A stretch of DNA of 64,000 nucleotides from Jaapia argillacea MUCL 33604 (Eukaryota; Basidiomycota; Agaricomycetes; Jaapiales; Jaapiaceae). The position numbers were made by a program, and so were the translations under genes. The DNA is taken from assembly GCA_000697665.1 (NCBI GenBank), contig KL197710.1, forward strand, positions 1,051,923-1,115,922, in the 5' to 3' direction. Shown one piece after another: positions 25,139 to 36,482 of this stretch (the first letter of the stretch is position 1; every line of letters starts with the position of its first letter). A model generated the notes under the pieces. The model worked only from the letters and a program-made list of their open reading frames with translations, was not told where the DNA came from and searched no databases.

Positions 25139-26676
25139 ATGTCCATTGACGAACTCCGCAAACGCTACGAGGCTGCAGGACAAGGCCATCTCTTACACTT
25201 CTGGCCCAAACTCTCCGAAGCCGATCAGGCTTCATTGTTGAAACAGCTTGAATCGCTCGACATCGAGCGTGTCAACCGTATCTTCAAGAAGGCTGTTAGC
25301 GCAGAGGAGGAGGCTTCAGATCCTCACGCCAAAGCTGAGCCCATCCAGCCTTTGCCCGAGGATGCCACCGACTCTGTCGTACGGTTACCTGAGAGGGAGA
25401 AAGGATGGCGGAGTATTGGGATCAACGCCATCACGCGTGGTGAAGTGGGTGTGTTGCTGATGGCGGGTGGCCAGGGCACGAGATTGGGCAGCTCAGCACC
25501 CAAGGGATGCTACGACATCGGATTACCGTCTCACAAGTCCCTATTCCAATACCAGGCAGAGAGGATCGCTCGTCTACAGGACATCGCGGAGCAGGAGAGT
25601 GGGCGTGCACCTGGTTCTGTTGTCATCCCCTGGTATGTGATGACCAGTGGTCCTACCAGGAAGGAGACAGAGCTGTTCTTTACGAAGAACTCATTCTTTG
25701 GTCTCGACTCCAAGAACGTCATCTTCTTCGAGCAGGGTGTGTCCCTTCTTAAGACCTTCATTGGGACCATATTCATCCCCTTTACGCAGGCACTCTCCCT
25801 TGTCTCACTATGGATGGCAAAGTGATGCTTGAGACTCAGTCCAAGATCGCCGTAGCTCCCGACGGTAACGGTGGACTGTATGCAGCCACCCGCTCTCCCA
25901 TATCGTCGTCCGACAAATCTCACACCGTTCTCTCCGACTTGGCGAGACGCAAAATCCTCTACGTTCATGCATATTGTGTCGACAACTGTCTCGTTCGAGT
26001 CGCGGACCCAGTCTTTATCGGCTATGGCATCGAAAAACAACTCGAATGCGCTGCAAAAGTAGTCCCCAAAGCATCTCCCACCGAGGCAGTCGGAGTCGTC
26101 GCCTGCAGAGGCGATAAATTCGGAGTTGTCGAGTACTCCGAAATCTCAAAAGAACAAGCGGAGAGGCGAGACCCCAAGACAGGTGATCTCGTTTTCAGAG
26201 CAGGAAACATCGCGAACCACTTTTACACCACCGAGTTCCTCAACCGTGTCGAGTCTTTCGAGGAGGAGTTGGCGTTCCACATCGCTCGCAAGAAGATCCC
26301 TTTCGTCGAGTTGGAGAGCGGTCAAACCGTCAAGCCATCCAAGCCTAACGGCATGAAACTCGAGATGTTCGTCTTTGATGTCTTCCCTTACACCAGGCAA
26401 TTCGCCGTGTTGGAAGTCGCGCGTAACGAGGAGTTTAGTCCCCTCAAGAACGCGCCCGGCACAGGATCAGATGACCCCGAGACTAGTCGACGTGATTTGC
26501 TCTCCCAGCACAAGCGGTTCTTGGAGGCTGCGGGTGCCAAGGTGGATGAGGGAGTTGAGATTGAGATTTCTCCTGTCGTCAGCTACGCTGGTGAAGGGCT
26601 CGAGTCTGTCAAGGGGAAGATCTTCAAGAAATCTGGGTCGGTCTCCGCCGTAGAGGAGTTGGAGGTCTTGGCGTAA
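25139..26676 (+). CDS. UAP1: UDP-N-acetylglucosamine pyrophosphorylase
   Basis: UAP1/QRI1 makes UDP-GlcNAc from GlcNAc-1-phosphate and UTP (EC 2.7.7.23), the donor for chitin, N-glycans and GPI anchors. The N-terminus is MSIDELRKRYEAAGQGHLL. The nucleotide-binding signature is VGVLLMAGGQGTRLGSSAPK, followed by GCYDIGLPSHKSLFQYQAER and IPWYVMTSGPTRKETELFF. A single 53-nt intron (about 25738-25790) splits EQG from TLPCLTMDGKVML, the family's catalytic loop. GNGGLYAA, GYGIEKQLECAAKVV, ISKEQAERRD and RAGNIANHFYTTEFL follow, then KLEMFVFDVFPYTRQFAVLE. The length of about 495 residues is normal. Few introns and strong third-position C bias suggest high expression. Confidence 0.95.
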
Positions 26677-26901
26677 ACGTAGCAGAATGGGAAATGGCTT
26701 AAACGGACAATGCCTCCCTTGTCAGTAGTGATCATCGAACGGGAAAAGTTCGCCTGTAATTGTTTTTGATATGTGTACGCTGTTCACGAAATAATCGTCT
26801 TGTTCAGATCGAGTGTGGTTGAGATGGGGAAACGAGGGTCCAGTTGCAGGAGTGTCCAAATGGAGGACGAGAGTATTACAAGGACCATACAATATAAGGT
26901 G

Positions 26902-29107
26902 TCAATCACCGGAAGGACCGTTGGGTAGTTTCTTGCTCCGAAGGATATCATCTCGAAGGGAGGCGCATATCCTTTGTGTCCGTTCAGAACTCGGCTATTT
27001 GTACGATGGTCAGAACGGCAAACGGAGTGACGAGAAGGAAAGCAACCGACATCTTCACAACAGCTTAACAGCTTGTCGATGAGCATATTATGAGCATCTT
27101 GAGCATGTTCCAACTCCTTCTTCATCTGCTGATTCTGGCCAACCGTTAGCTCGGCGACGATCATCAAAAGGAAAAGCTTGAAACTTGCCTGCTCGTCGAG
27201 GAAGTCTGCCCTAGATTTCTCACCCTCGGCTACTTGTTTTTGCTCTGCTGCTCGAGCTCGAGAAAGTAGGACTTCAAGTTCTTTTGAACGGATCACACAT
27301 TCAAAATGTCGTTCTCGGAGTTCGTATTGTCGCAAGACCTCCTTTAACCGTTCTCGGACGCTATGTTAGATATCAGTACGCATATAGCCAGGCGGAAGCG
27401 AAGGTAACTTACACGCCATCGAAAATCTCCTCAATGGTTCGCTTGGCCCTGAAACAGAACTGTCAAAAACGAAATAGTCACCTGGACAGCCGACTCACTC
27501 TGAAGGATTGTTGGTCCAGTTCTTCTTTAGCTTATCCCGGCGAACCTCAGGTAGATCATCCTACAATGACGACGCATCCGTCCGTGTAAACTCTCACACA
27601 AAGAAACGTGCAGAAGCACAAAACGCACCATGTCCTCAGTCCCCTCAGTCAGATCCATCAACTCGACGGCGATGATTTCATCCCCATCCTCCATCCCAGC
27701 TTCCTCAGGTGTCTGGTCCGCTTCCAGAGTCCTCCCACCATGAGTAAACAGGAACTGCATGGACGAAGTTGACGCCGCAGTCGACGAACCAGACGTATTG
27801 GCAGCGTCCGACTTGGCCGTCCCATTCGGTTGTCCATCCTCCCTCCCTCTCGCTCCGCCAGCACTCTTCCCTGAAACCCCAACCCCACTCTCCCCCTTCT
27901 TCCCCCCACCCCCCTCCATCCTATCCGTCCAAGCATTAAACAACCTCGACAACTTTGTCTTTCTCGAAATCTTGAAAAACAACTCCGCTCGGTACCTACA
28001 GACGACTTTGACCACAATATCGGGCATTTCTCTGTATTTGACGTCTTGGAGTTTGGCTTTTTCTGCTCGTTTGGCCATGTCGTTTTTCATTTGGAGGATC
28101 TGGTTGGCGAAATAAGTATTGGGAGGTTAGGTTAATTTAGGACTGGGTTTGTTTGAAGGGGGTGGGGGAGGGGAGGGTACCTCTTCTTGAGCTTCCTCCA
28201 CACATTGAGCTAGTCGTTTACTGTCTTCCTATATGCGCGTTAGACTGGGTATTGGTGGAAGTGGTTTCGACATACTCGTAGTCTTTTATTATCCTGAGGG
28301 ACGTTAAATGGGTTTCAAGTTTGAGAGAACGACGATGGTAAGGCCTCACTTTCTGCAATTCCCGAGCGAGGTTCTCCATCTTCGTCTTGGTCTGGTTGGC
28401 CTTGGTTAGCTGCGATTTGGCTAGGACCAAGATGAATATGACGCATATACCCTCCCTGCTGTAAGACTCGCCTGCATCCTTGTCCTTGACAAGCTTCTGC
28501 TTCTCTTTAGCATGGTCACGTTCCAACCGTTTCAACTCTGCAAACTAACCAAACTCCAAAAATTAGCACGCGACTAGTGTCCCAACCAACGCGGGCCACT
28601 AACCAATTCGATGTACTTCGACTGAACAGCGTTCTCTCCCATCCCTTTCACTGTCTTCTGTGCTTCCTCGGCTAACCACTCCTCACGCGTAAGAAACACC
28701 TCATACAGACACAAGACACCAAAACGAGAAAATCACACACCAAACTTCTTCTCTTCCTCCTCTTCATGTACTTCCTCCTCTTCCAGGGCAGCGATCCGGT
28801 TCTTCAAGCTCTCGTACATGGCAGCGGGATCGACAGGTGTAGGCTCCTTCGATTTCTTTCCTCCTTTCTGGGAATGTGTATGGGTTCCGTTCACAGCGGG
28901 TGGTGTACCATGCGGTGGAGGCCTGGATTGTTGTTGGGGTGGCTGAGAGCCGACAGTCGTGGTGGTAGTTTGATTTGGATTTGGAGGTGCTGGGGGTGCG
29001 ATGGCAGGAGCCGGGGGAGCAGGACCTGTCGGAGGAGGTTTAGGTATTCTCTGATTTTGCTGTTGTTGTTGGATGCTAGATGAAGTCGTTGTGGTTGTAC
29101 CGTTCAT
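26902..29107 (-). CDS. Taxilin-like coiled-coil protein with embedded SUMO/Rad60-like domain
   Basis: The gene has about ten exons. The first (start 29107) is Gln/Pro-rich and ends in an E-run coiled coil. Exons 2-5 match taxilin: YIELFAELKRLERDHAKEKQ, KSQLTKANQTKTKMENLARE and NKRLREDSKRLAQCVEEAQEE. The next exon (27629-28099, 471 nt) carries a beta-grasp domain. DIVVKVVCRYRAELFFKISR and TKLSRLFNAWTDRM are followed by a low-complexity insert of about 55 residues, then MQFLFTHGGRTLEADQTPEE and AGMEDGDEIIAVELMDLTEG. Taxilin sequence resumes after it: AKRTIEEIFDG, VLRQYELRERHFECVIRSKE, MKKELEHAQDAHNMLIDKLL. The end is KKLPNGPSGD. Taxilins bind syntaxins in vesicle traffic; no diglycine for conjugation follows the SUMO-like part. 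Two introns appear to be GC-AG. The C-terminal coiled coil is shorter than in animal taxilins. Confidence 0.75.
27629..28099 (-). other. Symmetric exon encoding the SUMO-like domain
   Basis: This is a 471-nt (157-codon) exon bounded by phase-0 introns on both sides (acceptor just above 28099, donor gtgcgt just below 27629). Skipping it would leave the taxilin frame intact. The domain itself occupies roughly 27640-28021. Confidence 0.65.
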
Positions 29108-30328
29108 GACGAATCCAAGTTCCTCGTCCTTCTCCTTGGTGGAAAGATGACGAGGGTTGGTAAGACGGCTGGGTTTGGTGTTGGACGTTGACCCTGGAGA
29201 GGGTTTCCGTCGGCTAGGAATACAGCAAAGGAATGCTTTTAGAGACTCTATGATCTCTGCCCGGAATAGAGGACTTGAGGGTTCGGTGAGGGGGAGAACG
29301 TCGCGGTGGCAAGGTGTTTACGAGAGGGAAATAGACACGAGACGAGTGACGCTACGCCGGTCGGTCCTCGTCCACGACGAATGAGTAGCGTTGGGTTTGG
29401 AACAGATGTTTGGTTTCTTTCGATGGCTTTTGGGCAGGAGAGAGAAGGGCAAATCCCGTGGAAACTCTGGCACGGGGCAATACGGTATTATCCTCGTTTT
29501 TCGTTTGCCACTTCGTCTTGCCTTTCGTCCTTTGACTTCCAAAGCGCCTGTTTACTGTGCATGTAATGGACTCGATGGAACCTAAAGAGACTTTGACTTT
29601 CGTTATGCAGCTTAGCTATCCTTCAACGTTGTTCAAACGACACCCGTTAAGGTTTGCCAGAACGGCACTTGGGCCTTGGCACGGGGACTTGGATCGGCAT
29701 CGATTCGTGATTGGTCAATCTTGCCTGCTGCCTCCTCCGGAGAGCACATCCCAGAATTCGGCCATGTTCTTTTCTTACCACCACAACCAGCTTTCGGTGC
29801 GCACTTTCAGATTCTGGACGGTTGAAGGGGAATACGAAACGGAAGTGAATGTATGCGGTTAGCGAAGTGCGACGGGATCTATCGATTGAGGGGTCCACTG
29901 AGGGCTATGGAGGTAGGGTATGGTCGGAGGTTGTTTATGAACGTTACAATGTGTATCCCCTAAAAAGAATATCGGTCTGAGCCAATGGTTGGCTTCTCTG
30001 GAATGAAATCATTCGTAACAAGAGTGTTGTGCATTCGAATGTCAAGACCTCAAGGATGTCGATGGACCAATAACCAATGGTCAAAATTGATAAGCTTAGC
30101 CTTTGTCCGAAGCTGAGTTTCTAAGATCGCACCTAGAACTGTATGTCGTTCCTCGAGATTTACAGTAAATTATATGGCAAGAAACGAGGAGGGGGGACAT
30201 GCGGCAGCCAATCACAGACGTGGAAAGCTCGGCGTGACCTGAACGCGACGCGACGCGATTTTGTTGATTAGCAACCCTTTGCTTCAAGCCTCCAACCCAA
30301 ACGTCTTTGGACACATCCAACCGGCAAC
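29108..30328. other. Divergent intergenic region, taxilin-like / BRCA2-like
   Basis: 1.2 kb between divergent start codons. No gene, tRNA or terminal repeats were recognised. CCAAT or ATTGG pentamers occur repeatedly (for example near 29707, 29979, 30066, 30074 and 30207). Confidence 0.4.
30241..30260 (+). promoter_or_regulatory. Tandem ACGCG motif upstream of BRCA2-like gene
   Basis: Three tandem acgcg units lie about 70-85 bp before the start codon. The core resembles the G1/S MBF-type element ACGCGT, though the perfect hexamer is not present. For a recombination gene, S-phase control would be sensible. This is an inference from motif and context only. Confidence 0.35.
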
Positions 30329-33300
30329 ATGGACTCACATGGTATTCTCATCCTTCCTTCTCGTATATTCCCAAAAGCTGAACAGAAATATGTGATAGAT
30401 GAATCCCCACCACGAAAGAAACAACGCATGTCGTCTCCAATGTACGATTCGGACGATATCGACTTGGATGTCCTCGATGCTCTCGAGGCGAAGGACTCTC
30501 AAGAGCTCTTACTGTCTCAAGGGCTCAAGGATAAGAACAAACCACACGCATTGAGTGGTGAAGGTGAGCTCCATCGGCGCATTTAGTCACTAGCCGAGGA
30601 ATGAATATCACTTTGGACAGACTTTTTTGGTGGTCCTTCGATCCAAAACGTGTCCATTACACCCCATTTCCCATCCTTCACGTCCGCATCATCATTTGCA
30701 AGGCCCGATCACCAACACCACAGTCCGATAGATAACCAGGATCCTTTACTCTCCACAACCTCCGGCTTCACATCCGCTGCCCGTTTCTCAATAGCAGACA
30801 TTAGCGCAGACTCATCCACATTTCCCTCCTCCTCACCCGACGTCCAACCAGATTTCTTCATCGAGTCCATCCCAGCTTCAGGTGTAGGCTTCAAATCAGC
30901 ACGTCTCGCAGCCCAATCTTCAGCCTCTGCATCTCAAGCAAAAGAGAGTGACCTCCCAGCTTCCATCGGGTTCTCAAGTGCGAAATTCGCTGATCCTAGT
31001 GTATCGACTGCATTGCCTGGGTTCGCCAGCGCTGCGAAAGGGAAAGAAGATGCGTTCAAGATTTCGGAGGATGCGCTCAGGAAGGCAATGGAGATGCGAA
31101 AGGCGTGGGATGCTGCGGAAGAGGAACGTATCCGAAAGGAAGAAGCAGAAGCAAAGGCTAAGGAAATGGAGAATGTTCAGCCTTTCGAACTGCCTCCCAT
31201 CCCCACTTCCAGCGTCCCACAATCAGCGCAAACACCACAACGACCTGCGTTACGAGCGGTAGAGAACTCATTCTCGCCGGCTCAGGCTCCTGATACCCCT
31301 ACTCCCTTTGCAAGAGCCGGGGGGTTAGGTACCGGAAGGGCTGGACAGGGTTTCGCAGGCAAGGCGAAACAGTTCAAGTCTCCGCTCTTCTCTGCTCCCA
31401 AGAAAGTATACTATCCTCCAAGTGGAGGTGGTGGGGCAGGGGCAGGGTACGTTGCCTCTCCACTAAACCCTTATCCTCATCGGACACCAGCCAAAGGGTT
31501 GGCTCATCCCCTGGCTTCGACTCCCATCACTGCACCAGCTGTTTTGTCGGCAGCGGTACCGTCCTTGGGCGTAACGCCCCGACGAGGCGCTGGTGGTAGA
31601 GTCAATCCCCCTGCAACACCGAAATTTACAACCCCGTTCAAGACGGGTTTGAAACCTGGAGATCCAGGGAGAGTGTTGTTTGAGAAAGAGAGGGAAGGGC
31701 TTAAGGGAGGAGCTAGTCTTATGGGAGGAATGGTGGCGAAGGGAGATAAGGGAAAGGGGAAACAGAGGGAGAAGTACGAGTTTTTCAATCTCAGTGAGTT
31801 GGCTATCGGCGTGATGAGGGGGGGTATTGATATTTGATTTGTGCTTAGATCCGCCGCCGAATCGCCAGACGTTGGCTTCTTCAGGTCTTGTCCCGCAGTC
31901 TTACACACCTGCAGACCTAGATTCCTACGGAATGTGCGCATATACCCATCCCCCGCCTCATAACCTGCTAATATTACCCTCAAATAGCTCCTATGAAGAA
32001 CTCTCCCAGATAACACCCACCTTAGCCCTCTACTACTCTTTCCACACCCCCTCCTCAACACCCCTAGACCCCTCCGAGCCTCTCTCCGCCTTCAACTTAT
32101 CAGGACCGAAGGAAGCTTGGAACGAGATGGTTGAAAAGGGATGTGGGTTGGTTACGAGAGAATGGGCGGATAATGCTTGGGGTTTGGTGTTGTGGAAGTT
32201 GGCTGGGATGGTTTGTTTGGATCCGATGAGAGGGGGGCAGGAAGGAGGGGGAAGATGGTGTTGGGGGGAGGTTATGAGGCAGTTGTATTATCGGTTTGTT
32301 TGGGTTCTTTATTTTAGAGTCTGTGCTTTGAACTGATGGTTTTTGGTGTAGGTACGAAAGAGAACTGAATCATGGTCATCGACCACCACTTCGATTGATC
32401 ACTACTCAGGATGCACCAGCTTCTCTCCCAATGGTGTTGTGTGTATCAAATATTACCTACTCGAAAGGGGGTGTATCACCTGATGGCGTACCGATGGAGA
32501 GCAAAATGGAGTTGGAGGTGACGGATGGATGGTACAGGTTGCGTGCAAAAGTGGATGCACCGCTTGCTAGGGCCATTAGGAAAGGTATCATTAGAATCGG
32601 GAGGAAGATTGGAGTTACAGGCGCTAGGGTACGTCTACCTCCTTCACCCCCTCATCGGTGAGCCAAGCTAAAGATCTGGTGCTGTCTAGCTGGTCTCAGA
32701 GCGGAAGGATGGTATTGAGATCCTCGAAGCGTACGATTCTTGCCACCTATCCCTCTGTGGCAACTCGTCACATTTGGCGCCTTGGCATGCAAAACTTGGG
32801 TTTCAGAAACATCCGTTTGTGGCTACGCTTGGGAGTTTGACTGCTGATGGGGGTGTTGTTTCTATGATGAACGTCGTCGTCGTTAAAGTGAGTCTATTCG
32901 TAGGATGTGGTTTGGGTGGGTGCATGCCGATGTTTTGTTGGTGGGTTTAGGCGTACCCGACTGCGTTTGTAGAGTTTATTGAAGATGAGGATGGGAAGAA
33001 GAGGAGGGAGGGGCCGAGGAGTGAGAAGGAAGAAACTGCTGTTGCTGATAAATGGAAGGTTTGTCTGAATTTCGTTGTGATGTACTTTCATGGACGTTTC
33101 TGACGGAGGGCGATACAGAAACGAAGAGATGCCGAAGAAGCAAAGCTGAGACAACAACTGGAGAAGAAGTTGAACTATTTGGAGGGATGTGCGGATAGGT
33201 GTGAAAGGAGAGCTGGGTCACGGTTCTGTCCTTCTGAAGATGGTGAGTTTGCCTGTTTATTACCGACACAAGGAGAACCTGATATATGCTCCGGTAGACA

Positions 33301-33862
33301 TCCCACCAGATTCTATTGAAGACCTATATGACGAGTTGGAGGACTCAACCGAGTCTGCTGCTATCATCGGACGTGTGAGTCCGAATGAGGCTGGGTGGCT
33401 CGCGAGGTTCATCCGGCAAAAATGTGGGCAGAGAAGGGAGAAAGCGGCGGATGAGTTTGAGCAAGAGCTAAAGGTGAGACTATTTTCGTCGACCATGACC
33501 GAATGGAATTAACGGTCTTTGTATTTAGGATCTGTGTCCTCTCAGGGAGGTCCGAAATTTTAGGGTCATTGTAGTGCAAGATGCACAGACGTGCAGGAAA
33601 CCTGCTCTTCGCAAAGCGCAGCTGACCGTATGGGACGTCCTCTCCCTCCGATTCAGCGAGGGAGGGAAACCGGGCTCCTTCGAGGAGGGACAGAGATTTA
33701 TGGCAGGTTCTCTGCATCATCTTTGAAACCCTGATTGATCGTTTTACTTGACAGGTGACGAACGTGATACCAAGCCAACAAGGGGCATGGATGGCGAACG
33801 AGGCTGACTCAGAAGTGTATTTGAGCACTCGACGAGATTCAAAGTGGACGAAGTTGAGCTAG
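30329..33862 (+). CDS. BRH2: BRCA2/Brh2-type recombination mediator
   Basis: This is the BRCA2-family loader of Rad51 onto single-stranded DNA. The N-terminal half is disordered with four GFxSA boxes (GFTSAARF, GFKSARLA, GFSSAKFA, GFASAAKG). The last continues into a full BRC-like repeat (KISEDALRKAMEM). After a Lys/Pro-rich linker comes the helical/DSS1-binding domain (YTPADLDSYG; KEAWNEMVEKGCGLVTREWA; MVCLDPMRGG; YERELNHGHRPPLR). OB1 follows (LPMVLCVSNITY; LEVTDGWYRLRAKVDAPLAR; IGVTGARLVSERKDGIEILE; LAPWHAKLGFQKHPFVATLG; SLTADGGVVSMMNVVVVKAY). Then comes OB2 with a tower-like charged helical insertion (RRDAEEAKLRQQLEKKLNYL) and FMVTNVIPSQQGAWMANEA. It ends STRRDSKWTKLS, with no third OB fold seen. 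About nine short introns; the last appears to be GC-AG (33703-33754). Confidence 0.92.
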
Positions 33863-35248
33863 AACTTTCTTGTTGTCGGACGACACTGTTGTATTGCTAG
33901 ACTCATGTATCATATATCTGCCACGAGAGGCGATGTAATGGGACAATTCTATTCGGACACCCGGCTCATGCGAGTAACCCTAAAGAAACGGAGGGCTCGA
34001 CTGGTGGAAACCCAGCATACTGTACTAGTGCGCTATTTTGAAACCTAGAAAACTGATACCCGCCAATTGGGGGGTATCCTATACTTGCACGATATCACTA
34101 GAGGCAGATTTGGACGTCCACAAAATTTGGGACGCTCCGCGGATGTCACCCACCCCCATGACTTGGACTGAGATACGAAAAAAATTGGGGTGATACGGAG
34201 TGCCATTACTTGTACCCGCACACAAACTGTCTGCCACCTTCAAAATTGTTGGGGATGAGGATGAGTCGTATCCTAAATAAGCCACCCGTAGGGTCTCACC
34301 TAGAACATCGTGCGGAAAGATGATACAGGATGAACGACAGTAAGACAATTTTCTGCTACCTTCACTCTAATATTATGGCAGGCAAGTGAGCCACATCCCA
34401 CATACCGCTTGCGTCTGTACGTCACGACTCGATTGACATAGGGAAAAATTGGGCACATACAGAGCGACTTCAAGCCCCAAGCTCGAGCGCGATCACTTGG
34501 CAAATCAGCTGGATCGCAAAGTCGGGCGACTCGTATCCTGAGGACATATGTACCTATGCAAGATTCTTTGATCAATCGTAAACTGCATCGAGGGTCAGGA
34601 TCATAGACATACCGCTAGATGAGTAGGCTGTCTTTGTCGGGAATACAGTGAACGAGTGGTGATTGGACCCGCTTATCAAAGAAACAGGGATACCAACTGT
34701 GCTGCTTCTGGTAATTCACATCGGAGGGTGACGAGCACGCGATCTAGTGTGAGGTGCGGGGATGGGGTGTCCACTCGTAGGGGGAACTCAAGAGAGGAGT
34801 ACATATTTTGACCGAGTAGCACCATCGTGTTCCTCGACGACACCGTTTACCTATCGGGAGGGGTGAGAGGAACAGAATCCCAGGTTTCTGGCGATAGGCA
34901 TCACATCAGCCCATAGATCGAGCAAGAAAACTGTCAAGGAGTCCCACCAGCGTTGGCCATTTTCCTACCAGATGTGATCTAAAAGTTGTCGGGCTCTAGT
35001 GGCCATGGTCAATATATGCGGCGGTTAGAAAAGGTAATGAACGTTAGTGAACATTGCACTAGGAAGCCATACAGTGGATAGATAGCAACGTACATAGGGG
35101 CTCTCAATCAACTGCTTGTAGAGCATTCCAGGCATCATCAATCAAATGAATCAAAGCTCCTGTTCACAATCACGCTCCACCGACGGCCAAAACTTTGAGG
35201 CACAACGTCGATCACGATCGCTAGGGCGCGACAGACAAATAGCGAGCC
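33863..35248. other. Intergenic with possible unrecognised minus-strand exons
   Basis: No gene is assigned with confidence. On the minus strand about 34079-34560 there are short coding-like pieces with canonical-looking splice signals between them. One starts ATG and reads MSSGYESPDFAIQLICQV with strong fungal codon choice; another reads QKIVLLSFILYHLSARCS. They could be exons of an intron-rich small membrane protein gene or decayed remnants. I could not connect them to a family. Confidence 0.25.
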
Positions 35249-36482
35249 ATGGCGTCTACTAACAATGCGTTCACAATCCTCCCTCCAGAACTCTTCGACA
35301 TGATCATCGAGTACCTCATCGACAAACCTTCCGATGTTCTCTCACTTGCACTCTCTTGTCACTCCCTCAAAGTGCTCCTCATACCGAGTGTTCAAAACAA
35401 ACTGGAGTATCGTCACATCGCAACCCCTCTCAACTCGTATTGTCTCTGGGACCACATCCGCCGTTCCCCCGAACTTGCTTGTCAAGTTCGTAGGTTGGAT
35501 ATCACCGGTGATATACCGAGTTTGAGGTTACCACCCGATCACCGATGTGTTTACCAGTTGATTACGTTGTGTCGACCGAGGTTGCTGTGCATCACCGCAG
35601 CTGTATCGGGTTGTCAGAGAATTATCCGGGCCATGAGGAGGTTTTTCTCGATTGGTTGGTGGGCACGTCGAGTATTGTTGACAGAGAGAAATGATATCTG
35701 GTTGTCTCTGGACGACTTCCGGTCCTTGGTGACTGGCCTCGTTGAGATTCACCCGCCACAGGTGTCGCCTGAGGTACGTACCCCCATCGCCGAATGCCAC
35801 TTAAACATCGACGTTTCTTTCCACCTAGGCGTCGCCAATCCGCTTCGCCAACCTAAACAATCTGAATATCAGCCTATTCTACGACTGGGACACCCCCCAC
35901 CCGATCGCCCATGACACAGTGAGATCACTCCGACGACTCCTATCAGGATGTCCGATACTACAATCCCTCTCCATAAACAACTACCCTTTCGAGCCAGATA
36001 GCGATGCATCTTTTGACATATTCTTCGAGACCGCCCACTGTCCTCACCTCCGCGAACTATCACTCTCAGGAATTCTCTTCTGCCTCGACGCCCTGGCCCA
36101 GTTCCTCGAACGTCATCCGTCCGTCGAAGAATTCGGGTTGTTCAAATGTCAAGGCATATCATTCCCACCTAGCAAGTGCTTCAGAAATCTAGTAAAATTG
36201 AGAGGCTCCTTTTCGGGTATTTATTTTGTGGTGTCTTCGAAAGCGCCGATAAAAGAGGTTTCGTTATGTACTTATCCTGGTTGTGGGCCTCCGTACTTTG
36301 ATATTGGCATCGATGCATTGGTCGGTAAGTTGAAGTCCTTAGAGCGGACGTTGCAGGTGGTGAAGATTGGACATGAGGGGTGCGTTGGGGGTGGGGATCA
36401 TACTGGGATGATTCGGCGGGGGATTGGGAGAGAGTTGCCGAATGTTAGGGTTGAAATGTGGTGCGCGATTCAGAGAGAATAA
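35249..36482 (+). CDS. F-box protein with leucine-rich C-terminal region
   Basis: The N-terminus FTILPPELFDMIIEYLIDKP, SDVLSLALSCHSLKVLLIP is a typical F-box (Skp1-binding), so the product is likely an SCF ubiquitin-ligase substrate adaptor. One intron (about 35774-35829) joins PPQVSPE to ASPIRFANLNNLNISLFYDW. The rest is made of irregular leucine-rich segments (LRRLLSGCPILQSLSINNYP, CPHLRELSLSGILFCLDALA, VEEFGLFKCQGI). The substrate cannot be told from sequence. Such F-box/LRR genes form large, fast-evolving families in mushrooms and their relatives. It stands alone here, about 1.4 kb from its nearest upstream neighbour. Confidence 0.82.

Noticed and set aside
27527-28090. Separate SUMO (SMT3/PMT3) gene nested within the taxilin region
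   Set aside because: No own start with a typical SUMO N-terminus and no C-terminal diglycine; the flanking introns join it in frame to coiled-coil exons on both sides. Transcript data could still overturn this.
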